Below are positions 8,394 through 17,435 of a DNA stretch of 64,000 bases, piece by piece. Location of the stretch: positions 44,395 through 108,394 of the forward strand of contig CAYYGN010000006.1 of assembly GCA_964471595.1 (NCBI GenBank), written 5' to 3'. The DNA is from JAGNXB01 sp964471595. Its GTDB lineage: Bacteria > Bacteroidota > Bacteroidia > Chitinophagales > Saprospiraceae. Below the pieces are notes generated by a model. The model was not told the DNA's origin. It ran no database searches and saw only the letters and a list, made by a program, of their open reading frames with translations. A program made the position numbers and the translations under genes. Within the stretch, counting starts at the first letter, position 1; each line of letters begins with the position of its first letter.

Positions 8394-9281
8394 TTATCCA
8401 ATAATCACGGAAGTCATGGTGAGCGATCCCGCCAGTGGTTTGTCGTTAAACAAGCGCACATCGTCCTTTTTTCCGGCGAGCGCCAGACTGTACAGTAATG
8501 GCAGGTAATGTTCCGGTGTGGGGATGGCCAATTCGAAAGCCCTGCCATGCGAACCGTACTTGATCAGGGCATCGTGGTCGCCATTCAATATGAAATTGTT
8601 CATTTTTTCGCGGGCCTCCAGCGCCCAGTCAAATCCGTATCCGGGGGCATTCAGTTTGTCCCAGGCCAGCATCCTCAGGTTATGGACCATATTTCCGCTG
8701 CCGATGATCAATACGCCTTTTTCCCGGAGAGATTTTAATTCCTGTCCCAATTCGTAGTGGAACTGCGGTGTCCGGGTGTAATCCAGACTCATCTGGATGA
8801 CCGGTACATCCGCCTTCGGGTACAGGTGTTTGATGACGCTCCACGCGCCGTGATCAAGCCCCCAGCTATGGTCCAGCCCCACATCGGTCTGCGTGATGAG
8901 GGAGCGGGTGGTTTGCGCCAGTTCGGGACTCCCGGGTGCGGGATATTGGACCTCGAACAATTCCTTCGGAAATCCGCCAAAGTCATGAATGGTGGCCGGT
9001 TTTTCCATGGCGGTAACATGCGTGCCTCTTGTTTCCCAATGCGCCGAGACACACAGGATGGCATTGGGTTTGGGAATTTCACCGGCAATTTTTCGGAATC
9101 CCTCGACGAATTCATTTTCTTCGATGGCATTCATGGGGCTGCCGTGTCCCAGAAAGAGGACCGGCATGGTGGGGGTGGGAGCCAGCGTATGGGTCAGTTG
9201 GCCGAGGTCTTGAAGTTTCATGACGATGGATGGTGTTATGGCGATAGTGGCCAGTGATTTCAGAAAAGATTTTCTGTGCAT
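8394..9281 (-). CDS. class III extradiol ring-cleavage dioxygenase (DODA/YgiD family)
   Basis: The 295-aa protein matches the 4,5-DOPA dioxygenase family: PVLFLGHGSPMNAIEENEF, AILCVSAHWETRGTHV and HDFGGFPKELFEVQYPAPG supply the expected metal-binding histidines, and the C-terminal part has GSGNMVHNL. The start is ATG 9281, two bases after the ATPase stop. This gives about 25 extra N-terminal residues (MHRKSFLKSLATIAI) resembling a short Tat-like or membrane-targeting leader, absent from E. coli YgiD. Such enzymes open catechol rings with Fe2+ or Zn2+; the physiological substrate is not known. Confidence 0.88.
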   Translation of the reverse strand: MHRKSFLKSLATIAITPSIVMKLQDLGQLTHTLAPTPTMPVLFLGHGSPMNAIEENEFVEGFRKIAGEIPKPNAILCVSAHWETRGTHVTAMEKPATIHDFGGFPKELFEVQYPAPGSPELAQTTRSLITQTDVGLDHSWGLDHGAWSVIKHLYPKADVPVIQMSLDYTRTPQFHYELGQELKSLREKGVLIIGSGNMVHNLRMLAWDKLNAPGYGFDWALEAREKMNNFILNGDHDALIKYGSHGRAFELAIPTPEHYLPLLYSLALAGKKDDVRLFNDKPLAGSLTMTSVIIG

Positions 9282-9283
9282 GG

Positions 9284-11296
9284 TCAGGCTTTGAGGAGTT
9301 TGGCATTGACGGCGACAATAATGGTGCTGAGGCTCATCAGAACGGCGCCTACGGCCGGACTGAGCAGGATGCCCCAGGGGTACAGGAGGCCCGCAGCTAC
9401 CGGGATGGCAATAATGTTGTAACCGGCGGCCCACCAGAGGTTTTGGATCATTTTCCGGTAAGTGGCTTTTCCAAAGAGCATCATGCCGGCAATATCTCCG
9501 GGCTCGGAGTTCACCAGGATAATGTCCGCCGTTTCCGCCGCTACATCCGTCCCTGATCCGACGGCGATGCCGATATCCGCCTGCGCCAGCGCGGGAGCAT
9601 CATTGACGCCGTCGCCGGTCATGGCGACAAATTCACCCTGGTCCTGCAGCTCCCTGATTTTTTCCTGTTTTTCATGCGGCAGCACATTGGCCAGGTATCC
9701 ATCCATTTGCAGTTCGGCGCTGACATTTCTGGCCGTGTTTTCATTGTCACCGGTCAGCAGGAGATTTCTGATACCAGAATTTTTCAGCGTCCGGATGGCG
9801 TCCGCCGATCCCTCCCTGATGCGGTCCGCAAACACGAAATATCCTGCCGGTTTTTCTTCGATCAGGACATAGACAATCGTGCCTTCCGGAAGGGGATGCG
9901 GGATGTCGGGGTCTATATTGTTTTGCTTGAAATAATTGGGACCCACCACTTTGACATCCTTGCCATCCACGCGGCCTTCCAGTCCCAACCCCGGCAAATA
10001 TCGGAAGCCTTCCGCCCTGGGAATGGGCAGTTGATCTTCTGCTGCTTTTTTCATGATGCCCGCCGCGATATAATGTTCCGAATGTTGTTCCAGTCCGGCC
10101 GCCAGTCTGAGCAGTTCCTTTCCGGTATAACGGGTATCCAGCACAACGGTATCCTGCCATGCATGTGCGCCTTCGGTCAGGGTGCCTGTTTTGTCGAAAA
10201 CAATGGTGGTGATCAAACGGGTATTTTCAAATGCCGTGCGGTTGCGGATCAGCAATCCTTTGCGTGCAGCGATGGATGTCGAAATGGAAACGACCAGCGG
10301 AACGGCCAGTCCCAATGCGTGTGGACAGGATATGACCATGACCGACACCATGCGTTCCAACGCAAATACAAAGGGATGTCCCAGGAGGATCCAAATGAAA
10401 AGCGTAATCATGCCCCCTCCCAGGGCGACAAACGTGAGGATCCTGGCGGCTCTGTCTGCAAAATTTTGGGTCCTGGATTTTACTTTTTGTGCTTCTTCCA
10501 CCATTGTGACCACTTTGTTGAGGTAACTGTCCTTTCCCGTGTGGGTGACTTGCAGCGTCAATACGCCATGGTGGTTGACGGCGCCACCGATGACTTTGCT
10601 GCCCGAGGTTTTTTTGACCGGCTTGCTTTCCCCCGTCAGCATGCTTTCATCCACATGGCTTTCGCCTTCCGTCACCACACCGTCCACCGGAATTTTTTCT
10701 CCGGGTTTGACCATGATCAAATCGCCGGGTTGGACGTGGCTGACCGGCATATCGTGGATGTGTCCATCCACCAGATGATGGGCCGTTGATGGCATCATTT
10801 TGACCAGCAATTCCAGGGAGCGCGAGGCGCCCATGACGGATTTCATTTCCAGGTAGTGGCCGATGAGCATGATGACGACCAGGGTAACCAACTCCCAGTA
10901 AAAATCCATGCCCGGCAAACCGGCGGTGATGGCCACACTATAGGCCCAGGCCACCGTGAGGGCAACACCGATCAGGGTCATCATCCCTATGGCGCTTGCC
11001 TTTATTTCACGGATCATTCCGGTCAAAAAGGGATGGCCGCCATAAAAGAAGACAAACGTGGACAGCAGCGCCAGCAGGTATTTGTCGCCGCGAAAGGAAA
11101 ATTCAATCCCCGTCCATTGCTGGATCATTGGAGATAATGCCAGTACGGGCAGGGTTACGAGGGCGGAAACGATGAAACGCTTCCGGAAATCATCCAGGTG
11201 ATGCCCCGCGTGTTTGTCGTGGCCGTGTTGCTCCGAATGTCCGGTGGAGTGGTGCTGATGGTCCATATGGGCAGACTGTTGGTTTGTGTATGCCAT
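9284..11296 (-). CDS. copB: CopB-type P1B heavy-metal ATPase
   Basis: The 670-aa pump has a His-rich N-terminus (residues 1-33, rich in HQHH and HGHDKH), the actuator TGES at 221-224, the metal-site CPH at 324-326 in the sixth helix, and the phosphorylation motif DKTGTLT at 368-374, followed by TGDN and MTGDGVNDAPAL. A CPH motif with a His-rich tail and no CXXC domain is typical of P1B-3 CopB pumps exporting Cu2+/Ag+. It is the first gene of a tight operon with the dioxygenase (2 bp gap) and the TRIC channel. No copper-sensing regulator is adjacent. Confidence 0.93.
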   Translation of the reverse strand: MAYTNQQSAHMDHQHHSTGHSEQHGHDKHAGHHLDDFRKRFIVSALVTLPVLALSPMIQQWTGIEFSFRGDKYLLALLSTFVFFYGGHPFLTGMIREIKASAIGMMTLIGVALTVAWAYSVAITAGLPGMDFYWELVTLVVIMLIGHYLEMKSVMGASRSLELLVKMMPSTAHHLVDGHIHDMPVSHVQPGDLIMVKPGEKIPVDGVVTEGESHVDESMLTGESKPVKKTSGSKVIGGAVNHHGVLTLQVTHTGKDSYLNKVVTMVEEAQKVKSRTQNFADRAARILTFVALGGGMITLFIWILLGHPFVFALERMVSVMVISCPHALGLAVPLVVSISTSIAARKGLLIRNRTAFENTRLITTIVFDKTGTLTEGAHAWQDTVVLDTRYTGKELLRLAAGLEQHSEHYIAAGIMKKAAEDQLPIPRAEGFRYLPGLGLEGRVDGKDVKVVGPNYFKQNNIDPDIPHPLPEGTIVYVLIEEKPAGYFVFADRIREGSADAIRTLKNSGIRNLLLTGDNENTARNVSAELQMDGYLANVLPHEKQEKIRELQDQGEFVAMTGDGVNDAPALAQADIGIAVGSGTDVAAETADIILVNSEPGDIAGMMLFGKATYRKMIQNLWWAAGYNIIAIPVAAGLLYPWGILLSPAVGAVLMSLSTIIVAVNAKLLKA

Positions 11297-11446
11297 TTGT
11301 CCGGGTGGGTTGGCGCCTGGCGCTCATGCCGGTATGATACAAATAGCGTTCTGGTAAGAAAGGTACGAAAGGCACACCTGTCCCGATGTTTGGTTCCTGA
11401 GGGTTGATGACGCGGTGAATCTTACGCAGTTGCAGAGGTCAGGGCA

Positions 11447-11478
11447 AAAGGGACGGCCGACCTGATGGTCTGCCGTCC
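11447..11478 (-). terminator. stem-loop terminator after the YceI-SDR operon
   Basis: GGACGGC at 11451-11457 pairs with GCCGTCC at 11472-11478, and inner GACC/GGTC extends the stem. On the minus strand it is followed by CTTTTGCC, giving a modest T-tract. It lies 50 bp beyond the SDR stop. Confidence 0.5.
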
Positions 11479-11527
11479 TTTGCGATGATGATGGCGTTTT
11501 TGGACCGATTACCAGCGATCCTCGGCT

Positions 11528-12310
11528 CTATGAATTGCCATACATGTTCGATTCGCCCCCATCTATGGCGATGGTCTGTCCGCTCACATAACCATTGTCT
11601 TCGCTGAGCAGGAAGGCCACCAATTTGGCCACTTCATGAGGTTGACCCAGGCGCCTGGTAGGGTTACGCCGGGCATATTCGGTTTCTGCCGCCTTGGGGT
11701 CGGTGGGATTTACCTGTTTGAATGCTTCAGCTACCATGGGTGTGAGGATGGCGCCAGGTGCGATGGCATTGGTCAGAATACCGTCCTGTCCGTATTCGAG
11801 GGCTGCATTCTTCGTCATGCCCGAGACGGCGTGTTTGCTGGCTACATAGGGCATTTGATGAAGGACACCGCGAATACCGCCTACGGAGGCTACGTTGACG
11901 ATGCGACCGTACTTTTGCTTCTGCATTACCGGGATCACATAGCGCATCCCGTAATACACACCCATGAGGTTGATGTCAATGACTTTTTTGAAAATGTTGA
12001 CATCGTACTCGGTGATGCTGGCTTGCCGGCCTTCGATGCCGGCATTGTTGTAGAGCCCGTCGATCCGCCCGAAAATCTTGACCGCTTCATCCACATAGTT
12101 TTTCACTTGTGCTTCCTGGGACACGTCGGCTACGAAAGTCGCGATTTTGGCATTGGGGAATTCCTTGCCCAATTGGGACCTGGCGTCAGCCAGACTCTTC
12201 TCATTGTAGTCCACAAGCAACAGGTGGGCCCCTGCTGATGCCAATTCTCTGGCGGCTGCCAGTCCGAGACCCATACCGGCTCCCGTAATGATAATGACTT
12301 TGTTTTTCAT
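11528..12310 (-). CDS. short-chain dehydrogenase/reductase (classical SDR)
   Basis: The 260-aa protein has the Rossmann motif TGAGMGLG at residues 9-16, NNAG at 88-91, a catalytic serine near 142, and YVASK with Tyr155 and Lys159. The C-terminus (VSGQTIAIDGG) is standard for classical NAD(P)-dependent SDRs. Its ATG overlaps the YceI stop codon as ATGA (12310-12307), so the two genes are translationally coupled. The substrate cannot be inferred. Confidence 0.92.
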   Translation of the reverse strand: MKNKVIIITGAGMGLGLAAARELASAGAHLLLVDYNEKSLADARSQLGKEFPNAKIATFVADVSQEAQVKNYVDEAVKIFGRIDGLYNNAGIEGRQASITEYDVNIFKKVIDINLMGVYYGMRYVIPVMQKQKYGRIVNVASVGGIRGVLHQMPYVASKHAVSGMTKNAALEYGQDGILTNAIAPGAILTPMVAEAFKQVNPTDPKAAETEYARRNPTRRLGQPHEVAKLVAFLLSEDNGYVSGQTIAIDGGESNMYGNS

Positions 12311-12873
12311 GATTCGTGATTTTGGATTTGTTTCGAGAATTGGATTTCTCCGGAAATTTTCACTTCATCGCTCACCAGCACACCACCGGTTTCCAGGGCG
12401 GCGTTCCAGTTGAGGCCCCAGTCTTTGCGGTTGATGGTCGCCTCGATCGAAAATCCGGCCTTTTCATTTCCCCAGGGGTCCTTGCTGATGCCGCCATATC
12501 CGATCTGAAGGTCCACCTCTTTGCGGATGCCCTTGATGGCCAGGATGCCATTGAGGACATATCCGTCCTTATGGGGGCGCAGCGCGTCACTTTCAAAGGT
12601 GATGACCGGGTGGTTGTCCACGTCAAAGAAATCGGCAGACTTCAGGTGGGCATCTCTTTGTTCATTGTTGGTGTGGATGGAGGAGGGGTCTAAACTGACC
12701 CTGATCGGCGACCGGAACAGGTCGGCATCCGCCACGTCCACCTTGAAATTCCTGAATTCCCCTTTCACATGGGCAATCATCATGTGTCTTACCCTGAAGG
12801 AGAGTTCGCTGTGTGCAGGGTCCAGGACCCATGTTGTGGCGGCTTTGGGCGCCGCTGTGGCTGTTGTTTGCAT
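12307..12873 (-). CDS. YceI-family lipid-binding lipocalin-like protein
   Basis: The 188-aa protein begins near WVLDPAHSELSFRVRHMMIAHVKGEF and continues with DFFDVDNHPVITFES and RKEVDLQIGYGG, the YceI signature. YceI folds as an extended lipocalin-like barrel binding isoprenoid or quinone-like lipids. No convincing signal peptide precedes it, so it may be cytoplasmic, unlike the secreted E. coli form. It overlaps the SDR gene by 4 nt. The AraC gene that follows upstream is co-oriented and 96 bp away. Confidence 0.92.
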   Translation of the reverse strand: MQTTATAAPKAATTWVLDPAHSELSFRVRHMMIAHVKGEFRNFKVDVADADLFRSPIRVSLDPSSIHTNNEQRDAHLKSADFFDVDNHPVITFESDALRPHKDGYVLNGILAIKGIRKEVDLQIGYGGISKDPWGNEKAGFSIEATINRKDWGLNWNAALETGGVLVSDEVKISGEIQFSKQIQNHES

Positions 12874-12969
12874 TGTCGTTGAAAATTAGTGATGAATTCG
12901 TTTGACAATACAAAGGTGCGGTCATTGGCAGGGGGTGAGGTTACATAATTCGGACAATGAGTTGTAAAA

Positions 12970-13800
12970 TCAGGAAATCAGTCTTTGCATCTCTTCCCGG
13001 AACTCAGAGGGCGTTTGACCGGTGCGTTTTTTGAATACGTGGGCGAAGTATCCTTTTTCGTTGTAGCCCAGGTCGAAGCCGATTTCTGAAATCTGTTTGT
13101 CGGTGTATGTCAATTGGTTTTTGGCTTCAATCAGCTTGCGGGTTTCAATGATCTCTGTCACGGTTTGTTGGAGGATGTTTTTGCAGATCAGGTTGAGATT
13201 GCGGGAGGACATGAACAGTTTCTCCGCGTAAAAATCAACGCCGACGGGCCGCTGGTAATTTTCTTCGAGAATTTTGAGAAAGCTGGTCAGGGTGGTATTT
13301 TGGTTGTTGACCCATCCGGATGAATCCGGGGTCACTTTGTTTCGCTCGGATTCCACCATAATGAACAAAGCGTTCAGCAGATGTTTCACCACTGCTAAAT
13401 CAGGATTTTCCTGTTGCATTTCGGCATTCATGATTTCACAGAGCGTGATCAGCCGGTCAAAGCAGGGGCCTTCCTGCATCTTGAGGGTCGCGTGGTCATG
13501 GTAGTAGGCATACAGTTGGAAAGTAGTATCGGGGATAAATTCACTTTTGAATCGCAGCACCCACATGTCGCATTGACCCTTGAGGACCCTGGGGATGGCA
13601 CGGTGCACTTTCCCTTTGGTGACAAAACTGACCAGTGGGGCGTCCAGCGTGGTCGTTTTGAAGTCGATGAAATGCTCCAGCCGGCCATGTATCCCGATGA
13701 TCAGCTCTTCGTAGTCATGCTGATGAGGTTCATCCGGAGATGTACTGATCTGCCGGGCCTCCCCGGGACCGACTTTGAAAAGGTGGAAGAGGGCATTCAT
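12970..13800 (-). CDS. AraC-family transcriptional regulator
   Basis: The 276-aa protein has an N-terminal cupin-like sensing region (HQHDYEELIIGIHG) and a C-terminal AraC DNA-binding domain of two HTH motifs at about residues 170-275 (VDFYAEKLFMSSRNLN, then IGFDLGYNEKGYFAHVFKKRTGQTPSEFRE). It lies upstream of and co-oriented with the YceI-SDR pair, which it may control. The effector is unknown. Confidence 0.93.
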   Translation of the reverse strand: MNALFHLFKVGPGEARQISTSPDEPHQHDYEELIIGIHGRLEHFIDFKTTTLDAPLVSFVTKGKVHRAIPRVLKGQCDMWVLRFKSEFIPDTTFQLYAYYHDHATLKMQEGPCFDRLITLCEIMNAEMQQENPDLAVVKHLLNALFIMVESERNKVTPDSSGWVNNQNTTLTSFLKILEENYQRPVGVDFYAEKLFMSSRNLNLICKNILQQTVTEIIETRKLIEAKNQLTYTDKQISEIGFDLGYNEKGYFAHVFKKRTGQTPSEFREEMQRLIS

Positions 13801-13861
13801 GGCATTCCGGAATCAGTCAGAGTGATTCGTCCAATGGGCATGCATGATGCGCCATGAACAC

Positions 13862-14158
13862 TCATCCCTTGGATAACACATATTTCCGGGGCGATGTTTT
13901 GGGGACTGGTGTGATGATGTGACGTGCTTCAAGGTCTAGTTTTACCCATTCCAGGTACCAGGTCAACGAGCCGTCAAACAAGACCTTGCGGTCATCCAGG
14001 ACTTGTTGGATGGCACGGGTCATATCGGAAAAGGTCCCTTCCTTGTATTCGCACAGAAACCGGAGGATCTCCGATTTCAGCCATTCGTATTTGTCCGTGC
14101 TGATGCGGACGGCTTTCTTGGATCGGGGGTGAAGGAGTTGGATTTTCTGATCTTCCAT
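13862..14158 (-). CDS. DUF6958-like conserved hypothetical protein
   Basis: The 98-aa protein (MEDQKIQLLHPRSKKAVRI) has the pattern SLTWYLEWVKLDLEARHII near its end, which I associate from memory with DUF6958. It is a small soluble protein without a signal or membrane segment. A TTG one codon earlier (14161) could also start it; the ATG is preferred. It stands among small stress-type accessory genes. Function is unknown. Confidence 0.65.
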   Translation of the reverse strand: MEDQKIQLLHPRSKKAVRISTDKYEWLKSEILRFLCEYKEGTFSDMTRAIQQVLDDRKVLFDGSLTWYLEWVKLDLEARHIITPVPKTSPRKYVLSKG

Positions 14159-14326
14159 CAATGGGTTATTGGATATAAGGATGACCCGGGGTCAACCCGG
14201 ATCGCGGGGCCAGACCGCTGCGACCACCCCATCCTGCTCCCTGTCGAAAGGTGGGAAAGGTTTCCGCTTCATCTCGTGAGCGAAAGGGTAGCGCACGCAG
14301 GTGCCTGGCACCAAAAAAAGCCAGAT

Positions 14327-14803
14327 TTATTGGAGTTCCGACAGGATCAGTTTCTTTTGAGAGAATGTGTTTTTGATGGCTTTTTCCCGGACGGCGGGGT
14401 CGCTGTGGTGGATGAGGTCAAAGTAGGCAACAGGCACGACTTGCCATGACAAGCCATACTTGTCCTTACACCACCCGCAAGGGCCTTCCTCGCCGCCGTT
14501 GGCGGTCAACGCATCCCAATAATAGTCCACCTCCTCCTGGTCTTTGCAGTTGATGACCAAGGATATGGCTTCATTGAATTTGAATATGGGTCCCGCGGCG
14601 AGGATGGAAAATTCCACGCCGGCGAGTTCCATAACCGCGGTTTCAAAACTGTTGTTCTGGCCATGGCCATCTTCATCCGGCATGTTTTCAAAGGAGCGAT
14701 AGTCTTTCAATCGCCCATCCCTGAAAATGGACAGATAGTATTCCGCGACGGCTTTGGCATCCTTCTCCACCCACAGACAGGGTGTGATTTTTTGGGTGTG
14801 CAT
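14327..14803 (-). CDS. VOC-superfamily (PhnB / UbiG-like glyoxalase fold) protein
   Basis: The 158-aa protein begins HTQKITPCLWVEKDAKAVAEYY and contains PCGWCKDKYGLSWQVVP, a pattern of the PhnB-like VOC family often labelled 3-demethylubiquinone-9 3-methyltransferase. These are metal-dependent or resistance-type vicinal-oxygen-chelate proteins, and the methyltransferase label is probably misleading. No methyltransferase motif is visible. It lies between other small stand-alone enzymes with no overlap. Confidence 0.85.
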   Translation of the reverse strand: MHTQKITPCLWVEKDAKAVAEYYLSIFRDGRLKDYRSFENMPDEDGHGQNNSFETAVMELAGVEFSILAAGPIFKFNEAISLVINCKDQEEVDYYWDALTANGGEEGPCGWCKDKYGLSWQVVPVAYFDLIHHSDPAVREKAIKNTFSQKKLILSELQ

Positions 14804-15000
14804 GTTTCCTGAAATGGTTGAATGTGAATGGTGGGATTTTTGTGGGACAAGTTGTTGGTGTGGCCTGGATGATGGCCAAATGGGTTTTGGCTTTTCCGTT
14901 TAGGTGGGACTGACGGTTTGTTGGGATCAATATGGTCTATGGTTTATGGCATCCGCCCGTTAATGGCCATCCTGATCTGATGGCCGGTTCTGCCTTATGG

Positions 15001-15534
15001 TTACCTTTTTCGCCGGTAATGCAATTGGGTCAATCCTGTTTCATAGGACCGGGTGCGTACCAGTTTCAGCGTTTGCTCGGGTCTGCCATCCTTGAAAAGT
15101 CTCGTCCCGCCACCCACCAGGACGGGAATGACGGAGATGATGAATTCGTCTACCAGGTCATGCTGCAGGAGATCATGGATGATTTCGGCACCACCGTCGC
15201 AATAGATGGTTTTTCCATTTTCTGATTTCAATCGCCGTACCAATTCGCTCGGTCTCCCGTTGTAAAATGTGGTTTTCCCCGATTTGGGAAGTTCCGTCCT
15301 TGTGATGACGTAAACGTCCCGCTGACCGTTGTCGTAGTGGGATGCCCCGATTTCTCTCTGCACATAGTCGTATGTTTTTCTGCCGAGAATGATGGTGTCG
15401 ACATTGGCCGTAAAATCGGCATAGCCATAGTCTTCACCCTCTTTTTCCACTAATTTCAGAAAGCCGAGATCGTCATCGGGTTTGGCGATGTAACCGTCCA
15501 GGCTTGTCGCAATGAAGAGGGCCAGTTCTCGCAT
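15001..15534 (-). CDS. dihydrofolate reductase / RibD C-terminal-like protein
   Basis: The 177-aa protein starts MRELALFIATSLDGYIA and contains TIILGRKTYDYV and IYCDGGAEIIHDLL, the core of the RibD-C/DHFR-like fold that binds NADPH. This group (YwjB/YyaP-like) has no proven substrate. It is not the folate-pathway FolA by length or motifs. The gene stands alone, 197 bp past the VOC gene. Confidence 0.87.
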   Translation of the reverse strand: MRELALFIATSLDGYIAKPDDDLGFLKLVEKEGEDYGYADFTANVDTIILGRKTYDYVQREIGASHYDNGQRDVYVITRTELPKSGKTTFYNGRPSELVRRLKSENGKTIYCDGGAEIIHDLLQHDLVDEFIISVIPVLVGGGTRLFKDGRPEQTLKLVRTRSYETGLTQLHYRRKR

Positions 15535-15717
15535 GGTAGTATGTTGTGGTGTTTAGGTAAGCAGGCGCCGGCATCGATTTTGGGTATTGCGCAGGGGCAA
15601 CATTTCGCGTCAATACTGATGGCCTGAACGAAGGTAATGAAGAGCCACAAATCTGCCACATTCGCGTCACCCGCCTTGGTGACTGGTCAATGTCCCCGTT
15701 CGCTCTTGGGTGGTCCT

Positions 15718-16806
15718 TCATGGGATGAATTTGTCAAAGGCTTGGCCATTATACCTGAATACCCCGTTTTCGTGGGTGCCCAGCCACAGGTCTCCGTCAT
15801 TGTCTTTGTAAAGGCAATAAACGGTTATGTTTGCTTCTTTGATCTGAATCGGATAGTGGTGGATCTTTTCACCGTCATACTTCCACACACCGTTCATGTA
15901 GGTCGCTATCCACAAGTTGTCGTCGTTGTCTTTGATGATGGACAAAAATTCATTCAGATCACCATCCTTTTTTCCGTCCAGACAACCTATGCTTTTGAAC
16001 CGTTGGTAAAACGTTGGCTTGTCCGGGTGGAAATTCGTGGACGAGGGATGGCTGTAAACGGTGTAGCGATATGAAGTATTGAACCAAAAATCACCATTCC
16101 TGTCTTCTGCCATGGAACGCACCCCATTGGCAGGTCCTTCGTGTATTTCTGTCACATCCTGTTCTGAAATCCAGTCAAACGATTCGCCGTCAAAACGGCA
16201 AACACCCAGCGTTGACGTACCAAACCAGATGTTTTGCCGGCTGTCTTTGTAAATGCAATAAACAGCATAAGGATTCGCATAATGGGGGTGTTTTTGAATG
16301 TAGTCTTCGCCGAGTCCGGATTTCGGGATTTTCAACTGGTGCAGATTCTTTCCATCCCAGCGGTATATGTATCCTGAATAGTCAGGACTCTTGAACCAAA
16401 GGTCATCCGGATGGGATAGCCATGAGCCATTCAAACGCATCGTTGCGGTCAAATTCAAAAAACCGTTTCCGTTGTATCGGCACAATCCCTGACTGGTATT
16501 GATATAAATGTTTCCCTCAGCGTCTTCTTGTATTTCTTCCACCCTGTTGTCGGGTAATCCGTCTATGGTCGTAAAGTGTACGATGGACTTTCCGTCATAT
16601 TTGTACAGACCTTCCTGCCAACTGCCAAACCAGTAATTGTTTTTCTTGTCCTGGTAGATGACCATGATGTTGTTGCTCAATTCTTTGGTGGTATCACCTG
16701 TTGCCAGCGGTAGTTTTTCGGATTTGACGGATGGCGTACTGGGCTGCCCGTTGCACGATGTCAAAACCATAAGGATGCCAATGAGGATGATCCTGTGTAC
16801 ATGCAT
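15718..16806 (-). CDS. propeller-domain lipoprotein (two-component-regulator propeller repeats)
   Basis: The 362-aa protein has an N-terminal lipoprotein signal ending MVLTSC with Cys18 as the probable lipidation site. It then shows repeats of the form NNYWFGSWQEGLYKYDGKS, NIYINTSQGLCRYNG, NIWFGTSTLGVCRFDG, NLWIATYMNGVWKYDG and DLWLGTHENGVFRYNG. These are Reg_prop blades like those in sensors of hybrid two-component systems, but here there is no kinase or HTH domain. It is probably a cell-surface or periplasmic beta-propeller lipoprotein of unknown ligand. The DNA is more AT-rich than the window average. Confidence 0.85.
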   Translation of the reverse strand: MHVHRIILIGILMVLTSCNGQPSTPSVKSEKLPLATGDTTKELSNNIMVIYQDKKNNYWFGSWQEGLYKYDGKSIVHFTTIDGLPDNRVEEIQEDAEGNIYINTSQGLCRYNGNGFLNLTATMRLNGSWLSHPDDLWFKSPDYSGYIYRWDGKNLHQLKIPKSGLGEDYIQKHPHYANPYAVYCIYKDSRQNIWFGTSTLGVCRFDGESFDWISEQDVTEIHEGPANGVRSMAEDRNGDFWFNTSYRYTVYSHPSSTNFHPDKPTFYQRFKSIGCLDGKKDGDLNEFLSIIKDNDDNLWIATYMNGVWKYDGEKIHHYPIQIKEANITVYCLYKDNDGDLWLGTHENGVFRYNGQAFDKFIP

Positions 16807-17001
16807 GGTTTGTCAATTTGAAGTTTACAGGATTGTCATGGTGTGGCCTGACGGTTCTCAGTTAGGCGCAAGCAGGGAATTGACCAACGAACTGTCTGCA
16901 ATTATTATTAAGCTAAATTAAATATGATTAATTGTGTAGGTCTATTAGGTGGCATATTTTCATTGATCTGGTAATTTATTTTCTTCAGCTAATAGCATGG
17001 T

Positions 17002-17325
17002 TTATTTCCATTTTTCCTTGGGGGAGTGAGTGCTTTTCGATGTAAAAGACATTTTGTTTTCAAATAAGAATTTTCGTAATTTAGGAATGGTGCTTTTTCC
17101 CATCCCGTGGAGTGTCAATATTTCCTTTTCACTAAAGGTGGATAGTTTTTCCAAAGTTGTTATTCCTTCTCTTTCCAACGCCCTTCTGGCAGGTGCTCCA
17201 AGTAAGGATAAGAAATGGTCGTCGGGTTTCCGTTCTTCTTCACAAATTGGGCAAACCGGACAGTCAGAAATTTTGGAAAATTTGTGTCCATTTTTGCATA
17301 TTCTCAATACTTCATTGGTCTCCAT
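17002..17325 (-). CDS. RNA polymerase alpha C-terminal-domain-like protein with a Cys cluster
   Basis: The 107-aa protein has an N-terminal cysteine-rich segment (Cys10, then Cys22, Cys25 and Cys28 in DCPVCPIC), probably a zinc site. A helix-hairpin-helix module follows, reading LLGAPARRALEREGITTLEKL and LHGMGKSTIPKLRKFL. That module is like the RNA polymerase alpha CTD, which binds DNA and activators. It is not a full RpoA. It lies 110 bp downstream of, and co-oriented with, the UpxY-type antiterminator, so a transcription-related role is reasonable but unproved. Confidence 0.78.
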   Translation of the reverse strand: METNEVLRICKNGHKFSKISDCPVCPICEEERKPDDHFLSLLGAPARRALEREGITTLEKLSTFSEKEILTLHGMGKSTIPKLRKFLFENKMSFTSKSTHSPKEKWK

Positions 17326-17435
17326 TTTCAGTTGAATTGTTTTTTCGAAGTGTCTTTTCTAAATATCCGAAAATGTGTTGGTGCTTTGGCGATGTGGCAG
17401 ATAGACAGCCATCACCATCCACCCCTGTTAGTTCT

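Noticed and set aside
14327..14803. 3-demethylubiquinone methyltransferase label for the VOC protein
   Set aside because: No SAM-binding motif is present, and the fold pattern is that of PhnB-like VOC proteins.
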